Positions 45,360-53,585 of a stretch of DNA of 64,000 bases are shown here, one piece after another. The notes below the pieces were generated by a model. That model saw only the letters and a program-made list of their open reading frames with translations. It searched no databases and was not told the origin of the DNA. Each line of letters starts with the position of its first letter. Positions within the stretch are counted from its first letter, which is position 1. The stretch spans positions 62,001-126,000 of the forward strand of contig NZ_JADEVO010000013.1 in assembly GCF_017114825.1 (NCBI RefSeq), written 5' to 3'. Source of the stretch: Pseudomonas gregormendelii (lineage in GTDB: Bacteria; Pseudomonadota; Gammaproteobacteria; Pseudomonadales; Pseudomonadaceae). The position numbers were made by a program, and so were the translations under genes.

Positions 45360-46829
45360 CTACTCAACACTACGCGGCAACTGTAACGTCACCCGCAACC
45401 CACCTTCACGCAGGTTCTGCAGGCTGACTTCGCCGCCATGACTGTGGGCGATATTGCGCGCAATGCCCAACCCCAACCCATACCCCTGCTGCTGCCCTGC
45501 CAGCCGGAAGTGCGGTTCGAACACCTGCTCCAAACGCTGCTCCGGCACACCCGGGCCTTCATCATCGACATGCAGGATGAACGCGCTTTCATCGTCATCG
45601 ATATGCAAGTGCGCGTTCTGCCCGTACTTCAAGGCATTGTCGATCAGGTTGCCAATGCACCGCTTCAGTGCCAGCGGCTTGCCAGGGTAGGCGGCCAGCG
45701 CCCGGCCCTGCTGGGTGACGCGACCGTTGCCGTTGGGCGCCAGGTACGGCTCCACCAGGCAATCGAGCACGTGATTGAGGTCCACCGCCTCGATGTTCTC
45801 GTGGATGTCGGTGTCTTTCACGCATTGCAGCGCACCTTTGACCAGCAATTCCAGCTCATCCAGATCGCGGCCGAACTTGGCTTGCAACTGTTCGTCCTCG
45901 AGCAATTCCACGCGCAGGCGCAACCGGGTAATAGGCGTTCGCAGGTCGTGGGAAATGGCACTGAACAACTGGCTGCGCTCGGTCAGGTAGCGGCTGATGC
46001 GCTCACGCATGGCGTTGAAAGCGCGGCCCACTTCGACCACTTCACTGCCACCGCCTTCAGCCACTGGCTCTACCTCGGCGCCCAGGGACATGTCTCGCGC
46101 GGCTCGCGCCAGGCGCTTGAGCGGCCGGCTTTGCCAGTGCACCAGCAAGCCGATGAACAACAGCAAAAAGCCACTGGTGAGCACGATGAACCACACTTGC
46201 TGCGCAGGCAGGCCCTGCTCTTCCAGGCTGGTGTAGGGCTCGGGCAGGAGCGAGGCGATGTACAACCATTCGCCGGGCGCCATCTGGATCTGCGTGACCA
46301 GCACCGGTGGATTCACCGGCTCCAGGGTCAGCGCGTAATGCGCCCAGGAGCGTGGCAACTCGTCGAGTTTCAGGCCGCCGTTGAAAATTCGCAGGTCCTC
46401 GGGGCTGACGAAGGTCACGGAGATGTCCGCGTCCTGTCCCAGGGACTGGCGCAACACTTCGTCCACCGCCTTGAGCACCGCCGCTTTACGCGGGGTGATC
46501 GGCAGCACTTCCATGCCCAGGGGTTTGTCGTTGAGCGTCACGACAAAACGGGTGCCGCCCATGCTGCGCAACTGGTCAAGGACCAGCGGCCTGAAGGCGA
46601 CGGGCAGGGATCGAAAGTAACTGACGCTGGCGGTCATTGAGTGCGCGAGGCTGCGGGCACTGGTGACCAGGCCTTCGAGCTGGGTAGCACGCAGCTGCGA
46701 CACCCAGATCACGCTCGACAACGCCTGCGCAAACAACACCGCCAACAGTGTCAGCAGCAACATCCGCCCCAGCAGCGAACGCGGCACCGGCACCCTGGCC
46801 GCCAGTTTGCGCAGGAACTCAGTGACCAT
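45360..46829 (-). CDS. gtrS: sensor histidine kinase GtrS (GltS)
   Basis: 489-residue membrane kinase, partner of GltR. It has two membrane helices (LLLLTLLAVLFAQALSSVIW and VWFIVLTSGFLLLFIGLLVH) around a periplasmic sensor of about 160 residues, then HAMP, the phosphorylation box FSAISHDLRTPITRLRLRVE, and the ATP lobe with CIGNLIDNALKYG and GYGLGLGIARNIAHSHGG. In Pseudomonas GtrS senses 2-ketogluconate or 6-phosphogluconate and controls glucose uptake genes. The start at 46829 overlaps gltR by 11 bases; ATG at 46844 is an alternative. Confidence 0.92.
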   Translation of the reverse strand: MVTEFLRKLAARVPVPRSLLGRMLLLTLLAVLFAQALSSVIWVSQLRATQLEGLVTSARSLAHSMTASVSYFRSLPVAFRPLVLDQLRSMGGTRFVVTLNDKPLGMEVLPITPRKAAVLKAVDEVLRQSLGQDADISVTFVSPEDLRIFNGGLKLDELPRSWAHYALTLEPVNPPVLVTQIQMAPGEWLYIASLLPEPYTSLEEQGLPAQQVWFIVLTSGFLLLFIGLLVHWQSRPLKRLARAARDMSLGAEVEPVAEGGGSEVVEVGRAFNAMRERISRYLTERSQLFSAISHDLRTPITRLRLRVELLEDEQLQAKFGRDLDELELLVKGALQCVKDTDIHENIEAVDLNHVLDCLVEPYLAPNGNGRVTQQGRALAAYPGKPLALKRCIGNLIDNALKYGQNAHLHIDDDESAFILHVDDEGPGVPEQRLEQVFEPHFRLAGQQQGYGLGLGIARNIAHSHGGEVSLQNLREGGLRVTLQLPRSVE

Positions 46830-47550
46830 TGCTGGCAACCACATTGGCTGCCAGCTGATAGCCGCTGCCGCGCACGGTGCGGATCAGCCGTGGCGGTTTT
46901 TCCGTGTCGCGCAGGCGTTGGCGCAGGCGGCTGACCGCCATGTCGACGATACGATCCAGGGGCATCAGGTCGCGGCCACGGGTGGCGTTGCCGATGGTGT
47001 CGCGGTCGAGGATTTCCTGGGGGTGATCGAGAAACAGTTTGAGCAAGGCGAAATCGGCGCCGGAGAGAATGACTTCCTCGCCGTCGGTGTGGAACAGCCG
47101 GTGGCTGACCATGTCCAGGCGCCAGTCATCGAAGGCCAGCACCTCACCGCCGGAGCGTTCCTGAGCAAATTGTGCGCGCCGCAGCAGCGCCTTGATCCGC
47201 GCCTGCAGTTCCCGGGGACTGAAGGGTTTGCCGAGGTAATCGTCGGCACCGAGCTCCAGGCCGATGACGCGGTCAGCTTCATCGGAGCTGGCGGTGAGCA
47301 TGATGATGGGCACCTGGGCCTGCCGCGGATGCTGGCGAATCCAGCGGCACAGGCTGAAGCCGTCTTCATCGGGCAGCATCACGTCGAGGATCACCAGGTC
47401 GCTCGGCGCCTCGTTCATGGCCTGCCGGAAGCCGGCGCCGTCCGGTGTGGTACGCACCTGGAAACCCGCGCGGGTCAGGTAGGTATCCAGCAACTCGCGT
47501 ATTTCCTGATCGTCATCGACCAACAAAATCGACTTGTTGACTGAGCTCAC
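46819..47550 (-). CDS. gltR: response regulator GltR
   Basis: 243-residue OmpR-type regulator. The receiver has the acidic triad at VDDD and the phosphorylated Asp56 in LVILDVMLPDEDG; the winged helix ends LIRTVRGSGYQLA. It controls the gts and oprB genes together with GtrS. The start is GTG with AAGGACG ahead. Order gltR-gtrS matches PP_1012-PP_1013. Confidence 0.93.
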   Translation of the reverse strand: MSSVNKSILLVDDDQEIRELLDTYLTRAGFQVRTTPDGAGFRQAMNEAPSDLVILDVMLPDEDGFSLCRWIRQHPRQAQVPIIMLTASSDEADRVIGLELGADDYLGKPFSPRELQARIKALLRRAQFAQERSGGEVLAFDDWRLDMVSHRLFHTDGEEVILSGADFALLKLFLDHPQEILDRDTIGNATRGRDLMPLDRIVDMAVSRLRQRLRDTEKPPRLIRTVRGSGYQLAANVVASNGH

Positions 47551-47560
47551 GGGGCGGCGT

Positions 47561-47572
47561 CCTTGTTGTTTG
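47561..47572 (-). promoter_or_regulatory. A-rich Hfq/Crc-type motif before gltR
   Basis: Reverse strand AAACAACAAGG runs into the gltR ribosome site and fits AANAANAA. Confidence 0.4.
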
Positions 47573-47627
47573 AGTTGGGCGGATTATGCCTGATGAACCT
47601 CAGAAATTTATTGCCTGTTCGGACCCC

Positions 47628-47710
47628 ATCGCGGGCAAGCCCGCTCCCACAAGGTCATGCGCACATTTTCAGATGCAGGTAATCCTGTGGGAGCGTGGCT
47701 TGCCCGCGAT
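47628..47710. repeat. REP pair (type B)
   Basis: Arms ATCGCGGGCAAGCCCGCTCC and GGGAGCGTGGCTTGCCCGCG around about 35 bases, between gltR and the end of glk. Confidence 0.9.
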
Positions 47711-47725
47711 GGAGGCGACGCGGTT

Positions 47726-48676
47726 TCAGGCCTGGTCCAGCGCCACACCCGCACCCATCAGCCCGGAATACGGCGCCGTCACCAGCCACACCGGGATGCC
47801 CTTGAAGTAATCGCTCATGCACCCCTTGTCGGCAAAACACCGGGCAAACCCGCTTTCAATGAAGAAATCGGCAAAGCGCGGAATCACCCCGCCGACGATG
47901 TACACGCCGCCCCGTGCGCCAGTGGTGAGCACGTTATTGCCCGCCACACGACCGAGCCAGCAGCAGAATTGCTCCAGCACTTCCAGCGCAACCGGGTCGC
48001 CGGCCAGGCCGGCGGCGGTGATCGACTCCGGGGTATCGAGCACCGCTTCGTGCCCGTCCACCGCACAAATTGCCCGGTACACCCGCGGCAAGCCACCGCC
48101 ACTCAACGCCGTCTCGGCGCTGACATGCCCGATCTCATTAAAAATATGCTGCCACAGCTGGGTTTCCCGCAGGCTGCTCAGGGGCAGATCAACGTGACCG
48201 CCCTCCCCGGGCAAGGCGGCAAAACGCCCGGCGCCCAGGTCAAGCAAGGTGCCGACTCCCAGGCCGGTGCCCGGACCGATGACCACCGCCGGGCGCAACG
48301 GCTCCGGCGTGCCTGGGCACACCACCCGAAACTCGTCCGGCTGCAACCGGGTCATGCCCAGCGCCATGGCTGAGAAATCATTGACCAGCAGCAGCTCATC
48401 CACCTGCAGGATCTGGCAGAACGCCTTGCGACTGAGTCGCCAGTGATTGTTGGTGAACTTGAATTCGTCGCCGCTCACCGGGCCAGCCACCGACAGGCAC
48501 ACCGAGCCGATGGAGCCCGGCGCCAGGTCGAGCCCGCTCAGGTAGAGGGCAATGGCCTCCTCCGGACTGGCGTGATCGGCCGTCGCCAGCACCTGGATGG
48601 CTTCCAGTTGCTGGTCTTTCCACAACGCAAACCGTGCGTTGGTGCCACCGATGTCACCGACCAAAGCCAGTTTCAA
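47726..48676 (-). CDS. glk: glucokinase
   Basis: 316-residue ATP-dependent glucokinase (proteobacterial Glk type). The phosphate loop GDIGGTNAR is at residues 7-15, followed by [13 protein letters not shown] with the catalytic Asp region and [13 protein letters not shown]. It makes glucose 6-phosphate from glucose brought in by GtsABCD. Its start overlaps the edd stop by 4 bases (ATGA). Confidence 0.94.
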   Translation of the reverse strand: MKLALVGDIGGTNARFALWKDQQLEAIQVLATADHASPEEAIALYLSGLDLAPGSIGSVCLSVAGPVSGDEFKFTNNHWRLSRKAFCQILQVDELLLVNDFSAMALGMTRLQPDEFRVVCPGTPEPLRPAVVIGPGTGLGVGTLLDLGAGRFAALPGEGGHVDLPLSSLRETQLWQHIFNEIGHVSAETALSGGGLPRVYRAICAVDGHEAVLDTPESITAAGLAGDPVALEVLEQFCCWLGRVAGNNVLTTGARGGVYIVGGVIPRFADFFIESGFARCFADKGCMSDYFKGIPVWLVTAPYSGLMGAGVALDQA

Positions 48677-50499
48677 TTAAGCGTCTCCAGGGCAGAAGTG
48701 AAGGCGCTGGCGCCCTGCTCCGCCGAGCTGAAGGCCATGCGCATGAAACCAAACAGTTCGCGACCGCTGCCGATGTTATTGCCCAACAGGCCCTTGGCAG
48801 GTTCGCGCGCTGCAAATTCGTCGGCGTCCACCTTAAGCTCCAGGGTGCCTTTGACGCCATCGACGCGGATGATATCGCCCTCTTGCACCCGGGCCAAAGC
48901 GCCGCCGACATAAGCTTCAGGGCTGACGTGAATGGCCGCCGGGATTTTCCCCGAGGCGCCGGACATGCGCCCGTCGGTCACCAGCGCCACTTTGAAGCCA
49001 CGGTCCTGCAACACGCCAAGGAACGGCGTCATCTTGTGCAGTTCCGGCATGCCGTTGGAACGCGGGCCCTGGAAGCGCATCACGGCAACGAAATCCTTCT
49101 CCAGCAGACCGGCCTTGAACGCATCGGCCAGGTCCTGCTGGTCCTGGAACACCATCGCTGGCGCCTCGACTATCTGGTTCTCCAACGCCACTGCCGAGAC
49201 TTTCATCACGCCGCGCCCGAGGTTGCCTTCCATCACGCGCAGGCCGCCCTCGGGGGAAAACGCCCGGGCCACCGGACGCAGGATGCTCTCGTCGAGACTG
49301 TCGGTCGGGCCTTCGCGCCACACCAGCTCGCCGTTATCCAGGAAAGGCTCCAGGGTGTAGCGGCTCAGGCCATGACCCAGCACGGTGTTGACGTTTTCAT
49401 GGAGCAACCCGGCCGCCAACAGTTCGCGGATCAGGAACGACATGCCGCCCGCCGCCTGGAAGTGGTTGATGTCGGCTTTGCCGTTGGGGTACACGTGGCT
49501 CAGGGTTGGCACCACCTCGGAGAGGTCGGCCATGTCCTGCCAGGTCAGCTGGATACCGGCCGCCATCGCGATGGCTGGCATGTGCAGGGTGTGGTTGGTC
49601 GAGCCGCCGGTGGCATGCAGCGCCACGATCGAGTTGACCAGCGAACGCTCGTCGACGATTTCGCCGATGGGCATGAAGTCGCCATTCTGCTTGGTCAGGC
49701 GGGTCACCTGATGTGCCGCTTCGCGGGTCAAGGCTTCGCGCAACGGCGTATTCGGGTTGACGAAGGAAGCACCCGGCAAGTGCAGGCCCATCACTTCCAT
49801 CAACAACTGGTTGGTGTTGGCGGTGCCGTAGAAGGTGCACGTACCCGGGCTGTGGTAAGACTTCATTTCCGATTCCAGCAGCTCTTCGCGGCTGGCCTTG
49901 CCTTCGGCATAGCGCTGGCGCACATCGGCTTTCTGCTTGTTGGAAATACCCGAGACCATCGGCCCGCCGGGGACAAAGATGGTCGGCAGATGACCGAAGC
50001 GCAGCGCCCCCATCATCAGGCCCGGCACGATCTTGTCGCAGATGCCCAGCATCAATGCGCCGTCGAACATGTTGTGGGACAGGGCCACGGCGGTCGATAG
50101 CGCGATCACTTCGCGGCTCGGCAGGCTCAGTTCCATGCCGGGCTCGCCCTGGGTCACGCCATCGCACATGGCCGGGGTGCCGCCGGCGAACTGGCCGACC
50201 GACCCGATCTCGCGCAGCGCCTTCTTGATCTGTTCAGGGAAGACTTCGTACGGCTGATGCGCCGAGAGCATGTCGTTATATGACGAAACAATTGCGATGT
50301 TGGCGGAGTTCATCATCCGCAGGCTGTGCTTGTCTTCAGTGCCGCAACCCGCCACGCCATGGGCGAAGTTGGCGCACTGCAGCTTGCCGCGCATCGGACC
50401 GTCGCTGGCAGCACCGCGAATGAGCGCAAGGTAAGCCTCGCGGGTTGCGCGGCTGCGGGCGATAAGCCGTTCGGTGACCTCAAGGACGCGGGGATGCAT
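48673..50499 (-). CDS. edd: 6-phosphogluconate dehydratase
   Basis: 608-residue IlvD/Edd-family iron-sulfur dehydratase, making KDPG from 6-phosphogluconate. The cluster ligands are expected at GVAGCGTED (Cys), GTPAMCDGV (Cys) and in [12 protein letters not shown] (Cys), all present; [11 protein letters not shown] and [20 protein letters not shown] are family runs. First gene of edd-glk, divergent from gap, with two HexR sites in the gap. Confidence 0.95.
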   Translation of the reverse strand: MHPRVLEVTERLIARSRATREAYLALIRGAASDGPMRGKLQCANFAHGVAGCGTEDKHSLRMMNSANIAIVSSYNDMLSAHQPYEVFPEQIKKALREIGSVGQFAGGTPAMCDGVTQGEPGMELSLPSREVIALSTAVALSHNMFDGALMLGICDKIVPGLMMGALRFGHLPTIFVPGGPMVSGISNKQKADVRQRYAEGKASREELLESEMKSYHSPGTCTFYGTANTNQLLMEVMGLHLPGASFVNPNTPLREALTREAAHQVTRLTKQNGDFMPIGEIVDERSLVNSIVALHATGGSTNHTLHMPAIAMAAGIQLTWQDMADLSEVVPTLSHVYPNGKADINHFQAAGGMSFLIRELLAAGLLHENVNTVLGHGLSRYTLEPFLDNGELVWREGPTDSLDESILRPVARAFSPEGGLRVMEGNLGRGVMKVSAVALENQIVEAPAMVFQDQQDLADAFKAGLLEKDFVAVMRFQGPRSNGMPELHKMTPFLGVLQDRGFKVALVTDGRMSGASGKIPAAIHVSPEAYVGGALARVQEGDIIRVDGVKGTLELKVDADEFAAREPAKGLLGNNIGSGRELFGFMRMAFSSAEQGASAFTSALETLN

Positions 50500-50619
50500 G
50501 TTTAGAACTCCAGGCTAACGGATGTGGCGACCTGATTGTCTATGCTGAACAAGCACCGCTGTGATTGGGATGACAGACGGTTTTCTTGATCGGTCGGACC
50601 AGTTGATTCAGGTCACTCG

Positions 50620-50634
50620 TTGTAGATTGAACAA
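50620..50634. promoter_or_regulatory. HexR operator, edd side
   Basis: TTGT-AGATTGA-ACAA, an exact fit to TTGT-N7/8-ACAA reported for HexR of P. putida. Confidence 0.7.
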
Positions 50635-50681
50635 AATATTGCCACTAAAAAGGCTTGTTTTCTATTTTTATGCGAATAATC

Positions 50682-50696
50682 TTGTAATTCCAACAA
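50682..50696. promoter_or_regulatory. HexR operator, gap side
   Basis: TTGT-AATTCCA-ACAA, a second exact fit, 62 bases from the first centre to centre and 24 bases before the gap start. Confidence 0.7.
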
Positions 50697-50700
50697 CAAA
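50691..50700 (+). promoter_or_regulatory. A-rich Hfq/Crc-type motif before gap
   Basis: CAACAACAAA overlaps the end of the HexR site and precedes the gap start by 20 bases; it fits AANAANAA. Confidence 0.4.
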
Positions 50701-50719
50701 ACGACGGCGGCCCAGTTAA

Positions 50720-51721
50720 ATGACTCTTCGAATTGCAATAAATGGTTTTGGCCGTATCGGCCGCAACGTCCTGCGCGCACTGTATACCCAAGGTTATCGC
50801 CAGGACCTGCAGATCGTTGCCATCAATGACCTGGGCGACAGTTCGATCAACGCTCATCTGCTCAAATACGACACCGTTCACGGCACGTTCGACGCCGATG
50901 TGCAGCACGATCAGGAAAGCCTGACCGTCAACGGCGACCGCATTGCCGTCAGCGCGATTCGCAATCCGGCAGAACTGCCCTGGGCTGCGGAAAAAATCGA
51001 CGTGGTATTCGAATGCACCGGGCTGTTCACCGACCGGGCCAAGGCCGCCGCGCATATTACTGCCGGTGCGCGCAAAGTCATCATCTCGGCCCCGGCCAAA
51101 GGCGCCGACGCCACCGTGGTGTATGGCGTCAACCACGACATTCTGCGCCAGTCGCACCAGATCATTTCCAACGCTTCGTGCACCACCAACTGCCTGGCCC
51201 CCGTTGCGCAAGTGCTGCACCGCGAGCTCGGTATCGAAAGTGGCCTGATGACCACCATTCACGCCTACACCAACGACCAGAACCTGACCGACGTCTACCA
51301 CACCGACCCGTACCGCGCCCGCTCGGCGACCCAGAACATGATCCCGAGCAAAACCGGGGCGGCTGAAGCGGTCGGGCTGGTGTTGCCGGAACTGGCGGGC
51401 AAACTGACGGGTATGGCGGTACGGGTGCCGGTGATCAATGTGTCGCTGGTCGACCTGACCGTGCAATTGAAACGCGAAGCCTCGGCTGATGAAGTGAACG
51501 CGCTGCTCAAGGAAGCCAGCCAGCATTCGAAGATCCTCGGCTATAACACCTTGCCGCTGGTCTCCAGTGACTTCAATCACAACCCGCTGTCGTCGATCTT
51601 TGACGCCAACCACACCAAATCCAGCGGCAAGCTGCTGAAGGTGCTGGCCTGGTACGACAACGAATGGGGCTTCTCCAACCGCATGCTGGATAACTGCCTG
51701 GCGCTGTGTAACGCCGAATAA
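50720..51721 (+). CDS. gap: glyceraldehyde-3-phosphate dehydrogenase
   Basis: 333-residue GapA-type enzyme that oxidises glyceraldehyde 3-phosphate. The NAD site is NGFGRIGRN (8-16) and the catalytic Cys154 lies in [12 protein letters not shown]. The C-terminal [14 protein letters not shown] is standard. It is HexR-controlled and divergent from edd-glk-gltR-gtrS, which fits a role in sugar breakdown. Confidence 0.95.
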   Translation: MTLRIAINGFGRIGRNVLRALYTQGYRQDLQIVAINDLGDSSINAHLLKYDTVHGTFDADVQHDQESLTVNGDRIAVSAIRNPAELPWAAEKIDVVFECTGLFTDRAKAAAHITAGARKVIISAPAKGADATVVYGVNHDILRQSHQIISNASCTTNCLAPVAQVLHRELGIESGLMTTIHAYTNDQNLTDVYHTDPYRARSATQNMIPSKTGAAEAVGLVLPELAGKLTGMAVRVPVINVSLVDLTVQLKREASADEVNALLKEASQHSKILGYNTLPLVSSDFNHNPLSSIFDANHTKSSGKLLKVLAWYDNEWGFSNRMLDNCLALCNAE

Positions 51722-51745
51722 ATCGGCAACTCACCACGAATTCCC

Positions 51746-51815
51746 GTAGGAGCTGCCGCAGGCTGCGATCTTTTGACAGCAAAATCAAAAGATCGCAGCC
51801 TGCGGCAGCTCCTAC
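51746..51815. repeat. REP pair (type A) after gap
   Basis: Perfect arms GTAGGAGCTGCCGCAGGC and complement with GATCTTTTGA extensions and a short loop. It is the only terminator candidate after gap. Confidence 0.93.
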
Positions 51816-51854
51816 GCAGATTTTCACGATTAAGCGCTTGACCATGACAGTAGA

Positions 51855-51869
51855 TGATAAGCATTATCA
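51855..51869. promoter_or_regulatory. Fur box before the heme sigma factor gene
   Basis: TGATAAG-C-ATTATCA fits the 7-1-7 Fur pattern with one mismatch. It lies 28 bases before the GTG start of the sigma factor gene, so the unit should be shut off when iron is plentiful. Confidence 0.8.
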
Positions 51870-51896
51870 TTCGCTCGAAATGGATCAGGTCCTCCC

Positions 51897-52415
51897 GTGA
51901 GTCAATCGCGCTTCAATCATGTCTTCATCGCCCAGCGGATTTCCCTGCTGCGCACGCTGGAGCGGATGGTCAACAATCACAGCACCGCCGAAGACCTCTT
52001 GCAGGAAACCTACCTGCGAGTGACGCGTGCGCTCAGTGAACGGGCCATCGATCACCTTGAACCCTTTGTGTTCCAGACTGCCCGCAACCTAGCGCTTGAC
52101 CACCTGCGCGCGCGGCGCGTCCAGTCGCGCACCCTGGTCGATGACGTGCCACCGGAGGTGGTCGAAAGTGTCGCAGCGCCGGTCAGCAGCGCCGAGGATG
52201 CCGCCCATGCCGAACAATTGCTGGAGCGCCTGAACGTGAGTCTCAATCAACTCAGCTCACGCCAACAGCAGATCTTCATCCTCAGTCGCCTGCATGGCCA
52301 CAGTTACCTGGAAATTGCCGAGCAACTGGACGTCTCGATGAGCACCGTGCAAAAGGAACTGAAGCTGATCATGGCGATCTGCATCGGGGTCGCCGAACGC
52401 CTGAACGGCGACTGA
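51897..52415 (+). CDS. FecI-like iron-starvation sigma factor
   Basis: 172-residue ECF sigma factor. Region 2 is STAEDLLQETYLRVTRALSE with LDHLRARR, and region 4 is LSSRQQQIFILSRLHGHSYL with LDVSMSTVQKELK. Length and order fit the FecI/HasI group. It should direct the TonB receptor and hemO promoters. The start is GTG (MSQSRF) with AGG ahead; the Fur box overlaps its promoter. An FecR-like gene follows after 82 bases. Confidence 0.92.
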   Translation: MSQSRFNHVFIAQRISLLRTLERMVNNHSTAEDLLQETYLRVTRALSERAIDHLEPFVFQTARNLALDHLRARRVQSRTLVDDVPPEVVESVAAPVSSAEDAAHAEQLLERLNVSLNQLSSRQQQIFILSRLHGHSYLEIAEQLDVSMSTVQKELKLIMAICIGVAERLNGD

Positions 52416-52497
52416 GTTCGCGAGGCTTTGCTACCCTTGCGTCTTTTCACGCTCCACTAAAAAAACAGCAGTGCACAGACACTGCCGAGGAAAACCC

Positions 52498-53463
52498 GTG
52501 ACGCACACCCGCCGCTCGCCTCCGCCCTCCCCGGCGCAGGACCGCGCCAACGCGATGGACCAGGCCCTGGACTGGCTCATCGTGCTGGGCAGTCCGAGCG
52601 AGGACCAGTCTCAGGCATTTCAGGCCTGGCTCGCCGCCGACCCGTTGAATGCCCAGGCGTTTGCCGAGGCGCAGGCGATATGGGATGGCCCGCAAGTGAT
52701 GCTGAGCGCGCAGACACTGGCGGCCCGGCCGCCAAAGGTAACGGTGCTGTCGCGCCTGCGTCCGCACTGGAAACCCCTGGCAACCGCCGCCGTGCTGATC
52801 CTCGGCCTGTTCAGCTTCAGCAATCTGCCCATACGCCTGCAGGCCGATCACCTGACCGTCGTCGGGGAACGCCAGCGCCTGCAACTGGAGGACGGTTCAA
52901 AAGTCCTGCTCAATACCAACTCGGCGTTTTCCAGCACCATCAATGATCAGCAGCGCATTGCCCGCCTGTATCAGGGTGAAGCGTTTTTTGAAGTGGCGGT
53001 CAATCGTGGCCAGGCGCTGGAAATCGATGCCGGCCCGGTGAAGGCCAGCGTGCGCGATACCGCCTTTGCCGTGCGTTATCTGGACGGCGTGGCGCAGGTT
53101 CAGGTGCAGCGCGGGGATGTCGACCTGCGCGCCACGCGCGACGATGCAAGGGTGCGCCTGTCGGCCGGGGAAAGTATTCGCATCGGCCCCAACGGTTTTG
53201 ACCGCCCGGCCAAACTCGACGCCGCCACCGAACTGGCATGGGTCCAGGGCCGCCTGGTGTTCGAGAATTGTCCGATGAGCCAGGTGCTGGCGGAACTGCG
53301 TCGCTATTACCCTGGCTGGATCATCAACAACAACGAGCAATTGGCGGACATCAACGTGACCGGCAATTATCGCCTCGACCAGCCGCTGGACGTGGTGCGC
53401 TCGCTGGCCCACATCACCTCGGCGCAACTCAGGGAATTCCCGGCGCTGGTGATTTTGAACTAA
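52498..53463 (+). CDS. FecR-like anti-sigma factor / signal transducer
   Basis: 321-residue inner-membrane regulator. The cytoplasmic part (1-92) has the DUF4880 pattern DWLIVLGSPSEDQSQAFQAW and binds the sigma factor. A single membrane helix at about 94-109 (LATAAVLILGLFSFSNL) is followed by the periplasmic FecR domain (VVGERQRLQLEDGSKVLLNT; YQGEAFFEVA) and a C-terminal STN-like part that meets the receptor. GTG at 52498 is chosen because GAGGA precedes it; a GTG at 52471 would add nine residues. Confidence 0.9.
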   Translation: MTHTRRSPPPSPAQDRANAMDQALDWLIVLGSPSEDQSQAFQAWLAADPLNAQAFAEAQAIWDGPQVMLSAQTLAARPPKVTVLSRLRPHWKPLATAAVLILGLFSFSNLPIRLQADHLTVVGERQRLQLEDGSKVLLNTNSAFSSTINDQQRIARLYQGEAFFEVAVNRGQALEIDAGPVKASVRDTAFAVRYLDGVAQVQVQRGDVDLRATRDDARVRLSAGESIRIGPNGFDRPAKLDAATELAWVQGRLVFENCPMSQVLAELRRYYPGWIINNNEQLADINVTGNYRLDQPLDVVRSLAHITSAQLREFPALVILN

Positions 53464-53464
53464 A

Positions 53465-53509
53465 TGAGAATTATTTTTACTCGATAGCTGAAGCTCGTTC
53501 GTCTCGTTA
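53465..53509 (+). promoter_or_regulatory. ECF-type promoter of the heme receptor gene, with possible Fur box
   Basis: TTTTTACT (53474-53481), 14 bases, then CGTTCGTCTCGTTA (53496-53509). The same two blocks with the same spacing precede hemO. TGAGAAT-T-ATTTTTA at 53465-53479 fits a weak Fur box over the first block. Confidence 0.65.
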
Positions 53510-53585
53510 TAGTCAATGCAATTGATTCGCATCCACAAATGCCAATCAGCACCTATAAAGATTCGTGCGACACGGAGCGCTATCG

